Below the pieces are notes generated by a model. It was not told the DNA's origin. It ran no database searches and saw only the letters and a list, made by a program, of their open reading frames with translations. The position numbers and the translations under genes are program-made. From the NCBI RefSeq assembly GCF_017357225.1, contig NZ_CP071604.1, positions 3,627,501 to 3,691,500 of the forward strand: DNA of 64,000 nt. The letters are read 5' to 3'. This document shows positions 18,858-27,537 of the stretch, in pieces (the first letter of the stretch is position 1; every line of letters starts with the position of its first letter). This DNA comes from Rhizobium binae. GTDB taxonomy: Bacteria; Pseudomonadota; Alphaproteobacteria; Rhizobiales; Rhizobiaceae.

Positions 18858-20363
18858 TTACGCCTCTTCGACGAACACCTCCTCGCGCTTCCTCTTGACG
18901 CTCGGCAGGAACACGACGATCAGCACGGCAATCGCGATCGCCAAAAGCGTGGCGCTGATCGGACGGGTGACGAAGGTAGTCGGATCACCGCGCGACAGGA
19001 TCATGGCGCGCCTGAGGTTCTCTTCCAGAAGCGGTCCAAGCACAAAACCGAGCAGGAGCGGTGCCGGTTCGCAGCGAAGCTTTGCCAGCACGTAGCCGAT
19101 GAGGCCGAAGAAGGCGACGGCATAGAGGTCGTAGACATTGGCGTTGACGCTGTAGACCCCGATCGAGCAGAAGGCCATGATGATCGGGAAGAGCACGTAA
19201 TAGGGCACGGTCAGAAGCTTCACCCAGAGCCCGATCAGCGGCAGGTTCAGGATCACGAGCATCAGATTGCCGATCCACATCGAGGCGATGATGCCCCAGA
19301 ACAGCGCCGGCTGCTCGGTGGCGACATTCGGTCCCGGCACGATACCCTGGATGATCATCGCGCCGATCATCAGCGCCATGACGGGATTGGCCGGAATGCC
19401 GAGCGTCAGCAGCGGAATGAACGAAGTCTGCGCCCCGGCATTGTTGGCCGATTCCGGACCCGCCACGCCGGCGACCGCGCCCTTGCCGAAATCCTGCGGC
19501 GTCTTCGACAGGCGTTTTTCCACCGTATAGGAGGCGAAGGAGGCAAGGATCGCGCCGCCGCCCGGCAGGATGCCGAGCGCCGACCCGATCGCCGTGCCGC
19601 GGACCATCGGCGCAATCATCTCCTTGAATTCCTGGCGCGAGGGCAAAAGACTCGAGACCTTGGCCATCAGCACCGTGCGTGTCGACTCGCCTTCGAGGTT
19701 GCGCAGGATTTCCGCCACGCCGAACACCCCGACGGCGAGCGCCACGAAGTTCAGCCCATCGGCATATTCGCGGATGCCGAGCGTGAAGCGCGGCGTGCCG
19801 GTGTAGATATCGGTGCCGACGAGGCCGAGCAGTAGCCCGAGCGCCACCATTGCCAAGGCCTTGACGACCGAGCCGTGCGCGAGCGCGATCGAGGAGACGA
19901 GGCCGACGATCATCAGCGAGAAATATTCGGCAGAGCCGAATTGCAGCGCGATGTCGGTCAGCGGCGGCGCGAAAATCGCGACAAGGAAGGTTGAGACCGT
20001 GCCGGCGAAGAATGAGCCGAGCGCGGCGATCGCCAGCGCCGCCCCCGCCCTGCCCTTGCGCGCCATCTGGTAGCCGTCGATTGCGGTAACGGCGGAAGAG
20101 GATTCGCCCGGCATATTGATAAGAATCGCCGTCGTCGAGCCGCCATATTGCGCGCCGTAATAGATGCCGGCGAGCATGATGAGCGAGGAGACCGGCTCGA
20201 GCTGAAAGGTGATCGGCAGAAGCATGGCGATCGTTGCCGTCGCGCCGATGCCGGGCAGCACGCCGATCAGCGTGCCGAGCAGCACGCCGATCAGGCAGAA
20301 GAGAAGATTGTCGAGGGTCGCCGCCGTGGCGAAGCCGAGTGCGAGATTGCTGAAAAGATCCAC
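18858..20363 (-). CDS. tctA: Tripartite tricarboxylate transporter, large permease subunit TctA
   Basis: This 501-residue inner-membrane protein has about 12 hydrophobic helices. The TctA signature regions are present: GVLPGIGATATIAMLLPITF near residue 37, GIYYGAQYGGSTTAILINMPGESSS near 67, and LTLGIPANPVMALMIGAMIIQG near 330. The C-terminal tail is charged (KRKREEVFVEEA). It follows tctB by nine bases. TctA with TctB forms the secondary carrier that accepts ligand from the periplasmic TctC protein. Citrate and other carboxylates are known substrates of the family. Confidence 0.93.
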   Translation of the reverse strand: MDLFSNLALGFATAATLDNLLFCLIGVLLGTLIGVLPGIGATATIAMLLPITFQLEPVSSLIMLAGIYYGAQYGGSTTAILINMPGESSSAVTAIDGYQMARKGRAGAALAIAALGSFFAGTVSTFLVAIFAPPLTDIALQFGSAEYFSLMIVGLVSSIALAHGSVVKALAMVALGLLLGLVGTDIYTGTPRFTLGIREYADGLNFVALAVGVFGVAEILRNLEGESTRTVLMAKVSSLLPSRQEFKEMIAPMVRGTAIGSALGILPGGGAILASFASYTVEKRLSKTPQDFGKGAVAGVAGPESANNAGAQTSFIPLLTLGIPANPVMALMIGAMIIQGIVPGPNVATEQPALFWGIIASMWIGNLMLVILNLPLIGLWVKLLTVPYYVLFPIIMAFCSIGVYSVNANVYDLYAVAFFGLIGYVLAKLRCEPAPLLLGFVLGPLLEENLRRAMILSRGDPTTFVTRPISATLLAIAIAVLIVVFLPSVKRKREEVFVEEA

Positions 20364-20372
20364 CGTCGCCTC

Positions 20373-20834
20373 CTAGAACCGGACCCAAGGGCCGAAGCGC
20401 TCGAACGGCAGCCCGAGCCCATAGCTGAAGACGGCCACCGAAAAGATCGTCAGCAACAGCGACAGGATGATTGCAAACACCACGTTCACCTTGCGCGACG
20501 CGAAGCAGGCGATGAAGGCGGTGAGGAACAGCGCCGGCGCAAATCCGAGGCCGCGCACTGTCAATCCGAAAAAGACCGGCGCCGGCAGAATGAAGAGCAT
20601 GCCGCGCCAGGCGAAGGCATCGACCGGTTCACCCTCGACGCGCAGCGCTTGAATGAAGATGATCGCGCCGAGCAGTACGAGCACGCAGGCGAGCACCAGC
20701 GGAAAATAACCCGGTCCCATGCGGAACGCCGTGCCGAGGTCGAGCGAGAGCGACTGGGCGGCGAAGAAGGCGCCGGTGGCGATGAAAAGCGCGCCGCAGA
20801 TCGCATTGGTGGTATCGAAACTGATGGATTTCAT
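20373..20834 (-). CDS. tctB: Tripartite tricarboxylate transporter, small permease subunit TctB
   Basis: This 153-residue membrane protein with four hydrophobic segments is the usual size of TctB. The ATG at 20834 has CCAGGAG 6-7 bases upstream, so it is preferred over a longer in-frame start at 20888, which would add a polar tail with no function. The family is poorly conserved; identity rests on length, topology, the opening TNAICGALFIATGAFFAAQS and the position between tctC and tctA. Confidence 0.88.
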   Translation of the reverse strand: MKSISFDTTNAICGALFIATGAFFAAQSLSLDLGTAFRMGPGYFPLVLACVLVLLGAIIFIQALRVEGEPVDAFAWRGMLFILPAPVFFGLTVRGLGFAPALFLTAFIACFASRKVNVVFAIILSLLLTIFSVAVFSYGLGLPFERFGPWVRF

Positions 20835-20928
20835 GGTGTCTCCTGGAGTTGGAGATGGAGCGTCGTTGCTGCAGCCTTTGCCCGTCATCCGCCTGCCGGC
20901 CTCGGCCGCTGCTTTTGCGCATACAGTC

Positions 20929-20954
20929 CCCTCTCCCCGTGCACGGGGAGAGGG
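20929..20954. repeat. GC-rich palindromic intergenic repeat between tctC and tctB
   Basis: Bases 20929-20954 form a perfect 26-base palindrome (arm CCCTCTCCCCGTG), followed by GTTAGGGTGAGGGG. It resembles the short palindromic repeats scattered through rhizobial and other alphaproteobacterial intergenic regions. It sits in the 152-base gap between tctC and tctB, where it could lower the downstream transcript level or protect the tctC message. No second copy was noticed in this window. Confidence 0.65.
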
Positions 20955-20986
20955 TTAGGGTGAGGGGCTATTCCTGGAACCCCTCA

Positions 20987-21970
20987 CTAGTCCGCATATT
21001 CCCCGGCAGCCTCGATCACCGGCTTCCAGCGAGCGATCTCGCTTTCGAGCTTGGCCTTCAGCGCGGTCGGCGTCGCGTCGGCGGCGGAGGACGGCGCCGT
21101 GCCGAGTTCGGCGAAGCGGGCGCCGACATTGGGATCCTTCAGCGCCACCTGCAGCGATTTCGACAGCCGTTCGTTGATCTCGGCGGGCGTACCCTTCGGC
21201 GAATAGATGCCGTGCCAGATACCGACTTCGAAACCCGGCAGGCCGGCTTCGACAGCCGTCGGAATGCCCTTCATCACGTCGAGGCGCTTCGGCGAGGTCA
21301 CCGCATAGGCTTTGATCGTGCCGCCCTGGATCTGCTTCGTCGTGTTGGTCGTCTGGTCGCACATGATATCGACCTGGCCGCCGAGAAGATCGGTCATGGC
21401 AGGACCCGTGCCCTTGTAGGGAACGGTCGTGAGCTGGGTCTGGATGGCGCTCATGAACATCATGCCGCAGAGATGCGAAGCGGCGCCGATGCCGGCATTG
21501 GCGACCGTCACCTTGTCCTTGTTGGCCTTGACGTAATCGATCAGGCCCTTGAGATCCGTTGGCTCGAAGTCCTTGCGTGCGACGATCGTCATCGGCACCT
21601 CGGTGACGAGGCCGACATAGTCGAAGGCGCCAAGCGTGTCATAGGCGAGTTTGCGGTAGAGCGTGGCGCTGGTCGCCATGCCGATATGGTGCAGGAGGAT
21701 GGTGTATCCGTCGGGATCGGCGTTCGCCACCCGGCCGGCGCCGAGTGTCCCGCCGGCGCCGCCGACGTTCTCCACGACGATCTGCTGGCCGAGATCCTTG
21801 GACATGGATTCGGCGACGAGGCGTGCGACGGTATCGGTCGGGCCACCGGCCGCGAAGGGGACGACCATGGTGATGGTGCGCTCGGGATAAGTTTGCGCCG
21901 AAGCGACGCTGGCGAGAAGAGAGACCGCGGCAACCGCGGTCAGGCCGAGCATGGCCTTCAGAATTTTCAT
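20987..21970 (-). CDS. tctC: Tripartite tricarboxylate transporter substrate-binding protein TctC (Bug family)
   Basis: This 327-residue periplasmic receptor has a Sec signal peptide ending SVASA before QTYPERTITMVVPFAAGGPTDTV, the classic Bug/TctC start. The two-lobe Bug motifs are present, including LGAGRVANADPDGYTILLHH and VPYKGTGPAMTDLLGGQVD. The ATG at 21970 has a GGGAGGAAA ribosome site. It is the first gene of the tct unit and probably the most abundantly expressed. The DctB/DctD-like genes upstream on the same strand could control it. The ligand is unknown; related receptors bind citrate, dicarboxylates and aromatic acids. Confidence 0.92.
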   Translation of the reverse strand: MKILKAMLGLTAVAAVSLLASVASAQTYPERTITMVVPFAAGGPTDTVARLVAESMSKDLGQQIVVENVGGAGGTLGAGRVANADPDGYTILLHHIGMATSATLYRKLAYDTLGAFDYVGLVTEVPMTIVARKDFEPTDLKGLIDYVKANKDKVTVANAGIGAASHLCGMMFMSAIQTQLTTVPYKGTGPAMTDLLGGQVDIMCDQTTNTTKQIQGGTIKAYAVTSPKRLDVMKGIPTAVEAGLPGFEVGIWHGIYSPKGTPAEINERLSKSLQVALKDPNVGARFAELGTAPSSAADATPTALKAKLESEIARWKPVIEAAGEYAD

Positions 21971-22138
21971 CGTTTCCTCCCTGATGAAACAAGCGAAGCC
22001 GCCGGCACATCCTCCTGCGCCGCGGATAACCTATTTGCCGCTCGGAAAAATCGAGCCGCAATCACCGCCACCGCCTTCACGAGACGATTCTGTGACGGTG
22101 CGGTGCAGCATGGGTCGATTTGGAAACAAACGGCTGCG

Positions 22139-22164
22139 GGGATGGGTGGAAATCCACCCATCCC
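22139..22164 (-). terminator. Hairpin downstream of the dctB/dctD-like pair
   Basis: GGGATGGGTGGA and TCCACCCATCCC form a perfect 12-base stem with a two-base gap (in practice 11 pairs and a four-base loop). It lies 13 bases after the response-regulator stop on the minus strand. The U-tract that should follow is weak, so termination may be partial. It separates the regulators from the tctC promoter region, in which no sigma-54 -24/-12 element with correct spacing was found. Confidence 0.6.
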
Positions 22165-22177
22165 AATGCGGGCAGGA

Positions 22178-23512
22178 TCAGCCGTCGGTAATTAGCATCC
22201 GTTTGTCGAGGCCGTATTTCTGCATCTTTTCGTAGAGGGTCTTGCGGGAAATGCCGAGCGATTCATAGACCGGCCGGAGGCTGCCGCCATGCGCGACCAG
22301 CGCGCTGGCGATGACGCCTCGCTCGAATTCGGCGACACGTTCCGCAAGCCCGGTCGCCTCTTCGGCCTGCCGCCCGCCATTGTCGAGACCGAGGACCAGA
22401 CGGTCGGCGGCATTCCTCAATTCGCGGACATTGCCGGGCCAGTCACGCTGGGCAATGTCGGAGGTCACCTCCGGCGGCACGGTGAGTTCGTCACGGCCGT
22501 AGCGGGCGGCTGCTTCCCGCACCAACTGCAGGAAAAGCAGCGGAACGTCCGCCCGCCGCTGCGACAGCGACGGCACATGCAGCGTTGCGACGTTCAGCCG
22601 GTAGAGCAGATCGGCGCGGAAACGGCCGGCCGCCACCTCCGCCTCGAGATCGACCTTGCTCGTCGCGATGAAGCGGACGTCGAGCGGCACGATCTCGTTC
22701 GATCCGAGTCTGGAGATTACCCGCTCCTGCAGCACCCGCAGGAATTTCGCCTGCAGGTCGAAGGGCATGGAGCCGATCTCGTCGAGCAGGATGGTGCCGC
22801 CGCGGCCGTGTTCGAATTTTCCGTAGCGCGGCCTGACGGCTCCCGGAAAGGCGCCGGGCTCATGGCCGAAGAGCTCGCTTTCGATGAGGTTTGCCGGCAG
22901 CGCGGCGCAATTGATCGCAATAAACGGCCGGCTTGCCCGGACACTGATGTCGTGAAGCGCGCGGGCCACGACTTCCTTGCCGGCGCCCGTCTCGCCGACA
23001 ATAAGCGTATCGGCATCGCTCGCCCCGATGGCACGGATACGGTAGCGGAGATCCACCATCACTTGCGTGCGCCCGGGCAGCCGCGCCTCGATATCGTCGC
23101 GTTTGCCGGCGACTGCCTTCAGCAGCCGGTTTTCGAGCACGAGGCCGCGCCGCTCCATCGCCCGGCGAATGACGCCGGCAAGCATCTCCGCCGTAAACGG
23201 TTTCTCGATGAAATCATAAGCGCCCTCCCGCATCGCCTTCACAGCGAGCTGCACATCGCCGTGGCCGGTGACGAGAATGACCGGCACCTCCGGATCGACC
23301 TCGCGGATCTTCTGCATCAGCGTCATGCCGTCGATACCGGGCATGCGGATATCGCTGACGACGACCCCGGGAAAGCTATAGCCGATCAGCTCCAGCACAT
23401 GATCGCCGTTCGAAAAGGTCTCGACGTTGAAGCCGGAAAGCTCCAGCGCCTGCGCCGTCGACCGGCGCAGCTCCTCCTCGTCGTCGACCAGCAGGATCTT
23501 CGCATCGTTCAT
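22178..23512 (-). CDS. DctD-like NtrC-family response regulator with altered GAFTGA loop (GAFPGA)
   Basis: This 444-residue cytosolic protein has three parts. The receiver domain is at about 5-120, with the phospho-acceptor in SDIRMPGIDGMTLMQ. The AAA+ domain is at about 145-375, with Walker A GETGAGKE and Walker B GGTILLDEIGSMP. A Fis-type DNA-binding helix lies near the end (SLRPVYESLGISRKTLYEKM). The sigma-54 contact loop reads HEPGAFPGAV instead of GAFTGA (codons at 22838-22855), so the normally critical threonine is proline. It overlaps the kinase gene by four bases. It most likely controls the adjacent tct genes. Because of the loop change, sigma-54 activation should not be taken for granted. 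Confidence 0.9.
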   Translation of the reverse strand: MNDAKILLVDDEEELRRSTAQALELSGFNVETFSNGDHVLELIGYSFPGVVVSDIRMPGIDGMTLMQKIREVDPEVPVILVTGHGDVQLAVKAMREGAYDFIEKPFTAEMLAGVIRRAMERRGLVLENRLLKAVAGKRDDIEARLPGRTQVMVDLRYRIRAIGASDADTLIVGETGAGKEVVARALHDISVRASRPFIAINCAALPANLIESELFGHEPGAFPGAVRPRYGKFEHGRGGTILLDEIGSMPFDLQAKFLRVLQERVISRLGSNEIVPLDVRFIATSKVDLEAEVAAGRFRADLLYRLNVATLHVPSLSQRRADVPLLFLQLVREAAARYGRDELTVPPEVTSDIAQRDWPGNVRELRNAADRLVLGLDNGGRQAEEATGLAERVAEFERGVIASALVAHGGSLRPVYESLGISRKTLYEKMQKYGLDKRMLITDG

Positions 23513-25383
23513 TCCGCCGCCTCCGGCATCAGTCCCGCCGCCGACTGCAGCTCGATGCGGAACACCGCGCCCCCTTCGGGATGATTGGCGGCGGCAAGGC
23601 TGCCGCCGAAATCCTTGACGATGTTATAGGAGATCGAAAGGCCGAGACCGAGCCCCTTGCCGACGCCTTTCGTCGTGAAGAACGGATCGAAGATGCGCTC
23701 GGCGATCGCTGCCGGCACACCTGGCCCATGGTCGCGCACCTTCAGCACCACCTTGCCGGCCTCCTCGAAGGCCGAAACCTCGATGCGCCTGTCATCCAGC
23801 CCTTCCACCGCGTCGGCGGCATTGGAGATGACATTCACCAGCACCTGCTGCAGACGCACCGAACCGGCGCGCACGACCGGCGGTCGTATCCCGAGGTCGA
23901 GCCGGAGCTCGGCGTCCGCTGCCTTCAGCCGCCACGCGACGATTTCCAGCGTATCGCGTATCGCTTCGTCGAGAGGGACCGGCCCGAGTTTTTCGTTCGG
24001 CTTGCGGGCGAAGTTGCGCAGGTGCCGGCTGATCGATGCCATGCGGTCGATCAGCCCGCCGATCCGCCTTATATTGTCCCGCGCCTCCTCCATTCGCCCG
24101 CGGTCGATCAACACGGCGGCACTGTCCGTATAGGTCTTGGCGGCGGCGAGCGGCTGGTTGAACTCATGCGAAAGAGCCGCCGACATCTGCCCGAGCCCGG
24201 CAAGCTTGCCGGCCTGGATCAGATCGGCCTGGGTCTGACGAAGCTGCTGTTCGGTCAGCCGCCGCTCTGAGATCTCCTCCTCGATGCGGCTGTTGACGCG
24301 GGCAAGGTCGGCGGTGCGCTCTTCTACTCGCCGCTCGAGCTCGCCGCGCGCCTCGGCCTGCAACTGCATGCGCTCGGCAAGCCGCGCCCGCCGCTGGCGA
24401 AGCACGGCCACGGCAAGCGCGGCGATGCAAAGAATGAGGAAGACGGCCACTAACGCGGTGCGAGCCTGCGCACGGATGGAACTCGTTTCCATCAGCACGT
24501 TCACCGTCCAGTCCTCGGCCGGCATGTAATGTGACAGCACGAGATATTCGCTTGCACCCCGATCACTCGCCAGCGTCATCAGCTCGTGCTGCTCGAAGCG
24601 GTGACGCGTTACCGGCAGCGCCGTCAGCCTGGCATTGGCATAACGACGCGAGGCTTCCGTTCGGGCGATACGGTCGGCCGTCAGCGGCAGAATGGCCCCA
24701 TAGAGCCATTCCGGGCTGCCCGACATGAAGATGATGCCCTCCGGATCGGAGACGAAGATCTTGTATTCCCCACCGCTCCAGGAGGATTCGATCATGTCGA
24801 TATCGACCTTGAAGACAATGACGCCACGAATATCCGCCTCGACCCTGATCGGCGCCGAGAAATAATAGCCGCGTTTCAGCGAGGTGGTCCCGAGCGCATA
24901 AAATCGCGCCTGCCGGCCTTCGATCGCCTCCTGGAAATAGGGCCGGTAGTTGAAATTCTGCCCGACGAAGCTTCCCGGTCCATCGTAATTGCTGGCCGCG
25001 ATCGTCTCTCCGTCCGGCTTCACAACATAGATGTCCGAGGACTTCAACAGCCCGTTGATCGCCTTCAGGTAGAGGTTGGCGGTCTCACGCAACGCCCTAT
25101 CGTCGGGGGTGCTGACCAGTTCCTTGATATCGTCGTGATCGGCAATCAGCGCCGGTAGCGCCTCGTAGCGATTGAGATGGCCGCTGAGCGCCGAAACGGC
25201 AAGGCGCAATGCTGTTCCCGCCTGCGCCGAGGCCTCCTCCATATAGGCGCGCGTCGCAATCGCGCTTCCATAGGTGAAGAAGGCGAAGATGACGAGCGGC
25301 ACCACCAAAAGCGCCGCTATCGCACGATATCTCGAAGACAGGTCCGGCTCCTCCCTTTCTGCCTCCACTCCCCAGCAAGGCAC
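23509..25383 (-). CDS. DctB-like membrane sensor histidine kinase
   Basis: The 624-residue kinase has a TM helix near 15-35 and a periplasmic double Cache-type sensor of about 40-310 (ASNYDGPGSFVGQNFNYRPYFQEAIEG). A second TM lies near 312-330 and a coiled-coil linker around 335-390. The H-box is ALSHEFNQPLAAAKTY (His near 404), followed by a catalytic domain with NVISNAADAVEG, DHGPGVP and GKGLGLGLSISYNIV. This layout is that of DctB, which senses C4-dicarboxylates. The linked tctCBA operon suggests another carboxylate as signal. The start is GTG 25383; another GTG at 25368 is also possible. Its stop overlaps the regulator start (ATGA). Confidence 0.9.
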   Translation of the reverse strand: MPCWGVEAEREEPDLSSRYRAIAALLVVPLVIFAFFTYGSAIATRAYMEEASAQAGTALRLAVSALSGHLNRYEALPALIADHDDIKELVSTPDDRALRETANLYLKAINGLLKSSDIYVVKPDGETIAASNYDGPGSFVGQNFNYRPYFQEAIEGRQARFYALGTTSLKRGYYFSAPIRVEADIRGVIVFKVDIDMIESSWSGGEYKIFVSDPEGIIFMSGSPEWLYGAILPLTADRIARTEASRRYANARLTALPVTRHRFEQHELMTLASDRGASEYLVLSHYMPAEDWTVNVLMETSSIRAQARTALVAVFLILCIAALAVAVLRQRRARLAERMQLQAEARGELERRVEERTADLARVNSRIEEEISERRLTEQQLRQTQADLIQAGKLAGLGQMSAALSHEFNQPLAAAKTYTDSAAVLIDRGRMEEARDNIRRIGGLIDRMASISRHLRNFARKPNEKLGPVPLDEAIRDTLEIVAWRLKAADAELRLDLGIRPPVVRAGSVRLQQVLVNVISNAADAVEGLDDRRIEVSAFEEAGKVVLKVRDHGPGVPAAIAERIFDPFFTTKGVGKGLGLGLSISYNIVKDFGGSLAAANHPEGGAVFRIELQSAAGLMPEAAE

Positions 25384-25494
25384 GCCCGACGGGCTCCAAC
25401 TCTAATGATGCGGACGGGGATTTCCAAGGGGCTGCCGAAACTTGACACTCGGGGAGCCGAATGTCCTATTGCGGCAACGCAAGGAGACCCGCTC

Positions 25495-26157
25495 ATGAAC
25501 GACGACCGGACGCCCGCCGACAGCAAGCTGACCAGTTCCAAGCGCCGCTGGGCGGCGGAGGGCAAATTCCTGACCGGCCGCGTCAGCCGTGCTGAGGCCG
25601 AGCGGTTGCCGCCCGGTCAGCACCTCGTCAGGAACTGGCCGGTGCTCGATCTCGGCCAGCAGCCGGTCATCTCCACCGACAGCTGGCGGCTCGATGTCCG
25701 CGGCCTGGTCGAAACACCGCTCACCCTCAATTGGGCCGCCTTCCAGGCGATCGAGCAGAGCACAAAGGTCAGCGACATCCACTGCGTCACCACCTGGTCG
25801 CGCTACGACAACAACTGGAAAGGCGTTTCGACGCGGAATCTGCTCGATCTCGCCATGCCGAAGCCGGAAGCGGCCTACGTCATGCTGACGAGTTATGACG
25901 GCTACACCACCAACCTGCCGCTTGCCGATTTCGCCGCTGAAGACGCCATTCTTGCGACCTCGTGGGAAGGCCTGCCGCTGACATCAGATCACGGCGGCCC
26001 GATGCGCCTCGTCGTGCCGCATCTCTATTTCTGGAAAAGCGCCAAATGGCTGCGCCAGATCGAACTGATGCCCGCCGACACGGCCGGGTTCTGGGAAAGG
26101 AACGGCTACCACATGTATGGCGATCCGTGGCGCGAGCAGCGCTATTCCGACGACTGA
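25495..26157 (+). CDS. Sulfite-oxidase-like molybdopterin-dependent oxidoreductase
   Basis: The 220-residue protein has a sulfite oxidase/YedY-type molybdopterin fold. The likely molybdenum-ligating cysteine is in DIHCVTTWSRYDNNWKGV, near residue 96. Other matching parts are VRNWPVLDLGQQP near 45, PLTSDHGGPMRLVVPHLYFWKSAKW near 165, and GFWERNGYHMYGDPWREQR at the end. No signal peptide is visible, so it may act in the cytoplasm, unlike YedY/MsrP. ATG 25495 has an AAGGAGA ribosome site; a much longer reading upstream runs antisense through the kinase gene and is discarded. The electron donor and substrate are unknown. Its last 16 bases overlap the convergent gene. Confidence 0.87.
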   Translation: MNDDRTPADSKLTSSKRRWAAEGKFLTGRVSRAEAERLPPGQHLVRNWPVLDLGQQPVISTDSWRLDVRGLVETPLTLNWAAFQAIEQSTKVSDIHCVTTWSRYDNNWKGVSTRNLLDLAMPKPEAAYVMLTSYDGYTTNLPLADFAAEDAILATSWEGLPLTSDHGGPMRLVVPHLYFWKSAKWLRQIELMPADTAGFWERNGYHMYGDPWREQRYSDD

Positions 26158-26795
26158 GCCCTCGGCCGCAGGACGCGTCTAAGCGCAAGGACGGCAAGAC
26201 CGACCAGGGCAGCAACTCCCGTCAACCATGCCATGCTGGCCGGATGAAGCGGAACCTGGCTCCAGCGCGGCTTGATGATGTCGGCGGTGTTGAAAGCCTG
26301 GCCGCTGAACCGGCAGGTGATGAGCGCAAGTCCGCGGCGCACCATATCGGCATCGACGGCCGAGATGATTTCGCCCGCGGCATGCGCTTCCCGCGGCATG
26401 TCCCGCATCGCCATCAGCACGGCTTTCGTCGCCGCGAGATAGGCATGTGCGCATTCGTTGAACGGACTTTCCTCATCCGTCACGCTTCCCGGCACCCTGC
26501 CCCAGATGCAATAGGAATATTGGATCTCGGCATAGTTCAGGATGCGGCGGAACGGCTCGTTCGTATCGACCGCCTGCGATGCGAGTTCGATGATCCCACG
26601 GCGATAGTCGGAAATCACCGCCATCTCGCCATGGGAAATCTCCGGGATATCGAGGCCGGCATGGCTGCCCCCGGCGCTGCGGCCGTGGGCAAGGCAATTT
26701 CCGGCAATGAAGAGCAGCGTGCCCGCACCGAGAACCAGCCCCCGGGTCAAGCCCAACGGCGAGAATGCAGCGAGCCTACCGGTAGACGGGATCAC
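26142..26795 (-). CDS. Unknown membrane-anchored protein, translationally coupled to cbtA
   Basis: I do not recognise this 217-residue protein. The start is taken as GTG 26795, because it overlaps the cbtA stop as GTGA and directly precedes a signal-like hydrophobic segment (LTRGLVLGAGTLLFIAGNCLAHG). The middle is a soluble, presumably periplasmic domain with three cysteines and several histidines (SHAGLDIPEISHGEM, YCIWGRVPG, FNECAHAY). A second hydrophobic segment (MAWLTGVAALVGLAVLAL) and a basic tail follow. The His/Cys content and its place behind riboswitch-controlled cbtBA suggest a role in cobalt uptake or handling. That is inference from position only. Confidence 0.7.
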   Translation of the reverse strand: MIPSTGRLAAFSPLGLTRGLVLGAGTLLFIAGNCLAHGRSAGGSHAGLDIPEISHGEMAVISDYRRGIIELASQAVDTNEPFRRILNYAEIQYSYCIWGRVPGSVTDEESPFNECAHAYLAATKAVLMAMRDMPREAHAAGEIISAVDADMVRRGLALITCRFSGQAFNTADIIKPRWSQVPLHPASMAWLTGVAALVGLAVLALRRVLRPRAQSSE

Positions 26796-27526
26796 TGAAA
26801 TGCCGGCCGCGTCCCGCCTTTGGCGGCAAGGCGCTTTTCCGCCAGTACCCCGAAGGCAAGGCCGAGCACTGCCCAAAGGATCGCGTGCATGCCGAGCGAG
26901 GTCGTGCGGAAACGCCAGAGCACCATCGCGGAGAAATTCTCCGGCACCTCGTTGATCGGCGGCAGCAGAAAGAGCACGAGGCCGATGAAAACGAGATAGG
27001 CGGTGCCGGCGACGATCGCGCCGTTCCAGAGACCGAAACGCTCGGAAAGACGGCGTGAAAGCGCGACCGCCGCGATCAGCGCGGCAAGCGAGACGACGAT
27101 CATCAGGAAGAACAGCTCGGTCCTGACGCCGATCGTATCGGGATTGCCGACCGCCGGCGGGTTGGCCGGGTATTTAATGCCGGGAACCAGGACGACCGCC
27201 ACGAAGGCGGCGATGGCGATGACGGCCGAGGTGCCACGCGCCGAAAGGCTGCTGAAACGGCCGTGGACGAAGGCGAAGGCGAGCGAGAAAAGACCGCCGA
27301 CGGCGATGCTGTAGGCCATCACGCCGGTGAAAAGGCCGATCCCGGCCTGCGTGGCGCGGCTGACGATTTCGGGTTCAGCAGCTTCGCCGGCCGCCTGCGC
27401 GCTCGCCTCCTCGAAGGAGATCGCCGCATCGACCAGCGGCTCGCCGAAGACACGGGCGAAGGCGAAAACGAGAATGCCAGCAATCAGGCCCGCGAGCATG
27501 CCGCGAAGCAGAAGATTTCCAACCAT
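26792..27526 (-). CDS. cbtA: Cobalt transporter subunit CbtA
   Basis: The 244-residue integral membrane protein has about five to six hydrophobic helices and the CbtA pattern: LLLRGMLAGLIAGILVFAFARVFGEP at the start, VLVPGIKYPANPPAVGNPDTI in the middle, and LVLFLLPPINEVPENFSAMVLWRFRTTSLGMHAILW near 190. CbtA and CbtB are regarded as a B12-regulated cobalt uptake pair in alphaproteobacteria. It follows cbtB by 11 bases under one cobalamin riboswitch. The stop overlaps the next gene start, which marks a three-gene operon. Confidence 0.92.
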   Translation of the reverse strand: MVGNLLLRGMLAGLIAGILVFAFARVFGEPLVDAAISFEEASAQAAGEAAEPEIVSRATQAGIGLFTGVMAYSIAVGGLFSLAFAFVHGRFSSLSARGTSAVIAIAAFVAVVLVPGIKYPANPPAVGNPDTIGVRTELFFLMIVVSLAALIAAVALSRRLSERFGLWNGAIVAGTAYLVFIGLVLFLLPPINEVPENFSAMVLWRFRTTSLGMHAILWAVLGLAFGVLAEKRLAAKGGTRPAFQ

Positions 27527-27537
27527 GTCAGATTCCC

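Noticed and set aside
22050-22080. Possible sigma-54 promoter (TGGCGG...TGCGG on the minus strand) before tctC
   Set aside because: The distance between the GG and GC elements is two bases too short for a -24/-12 promoter.
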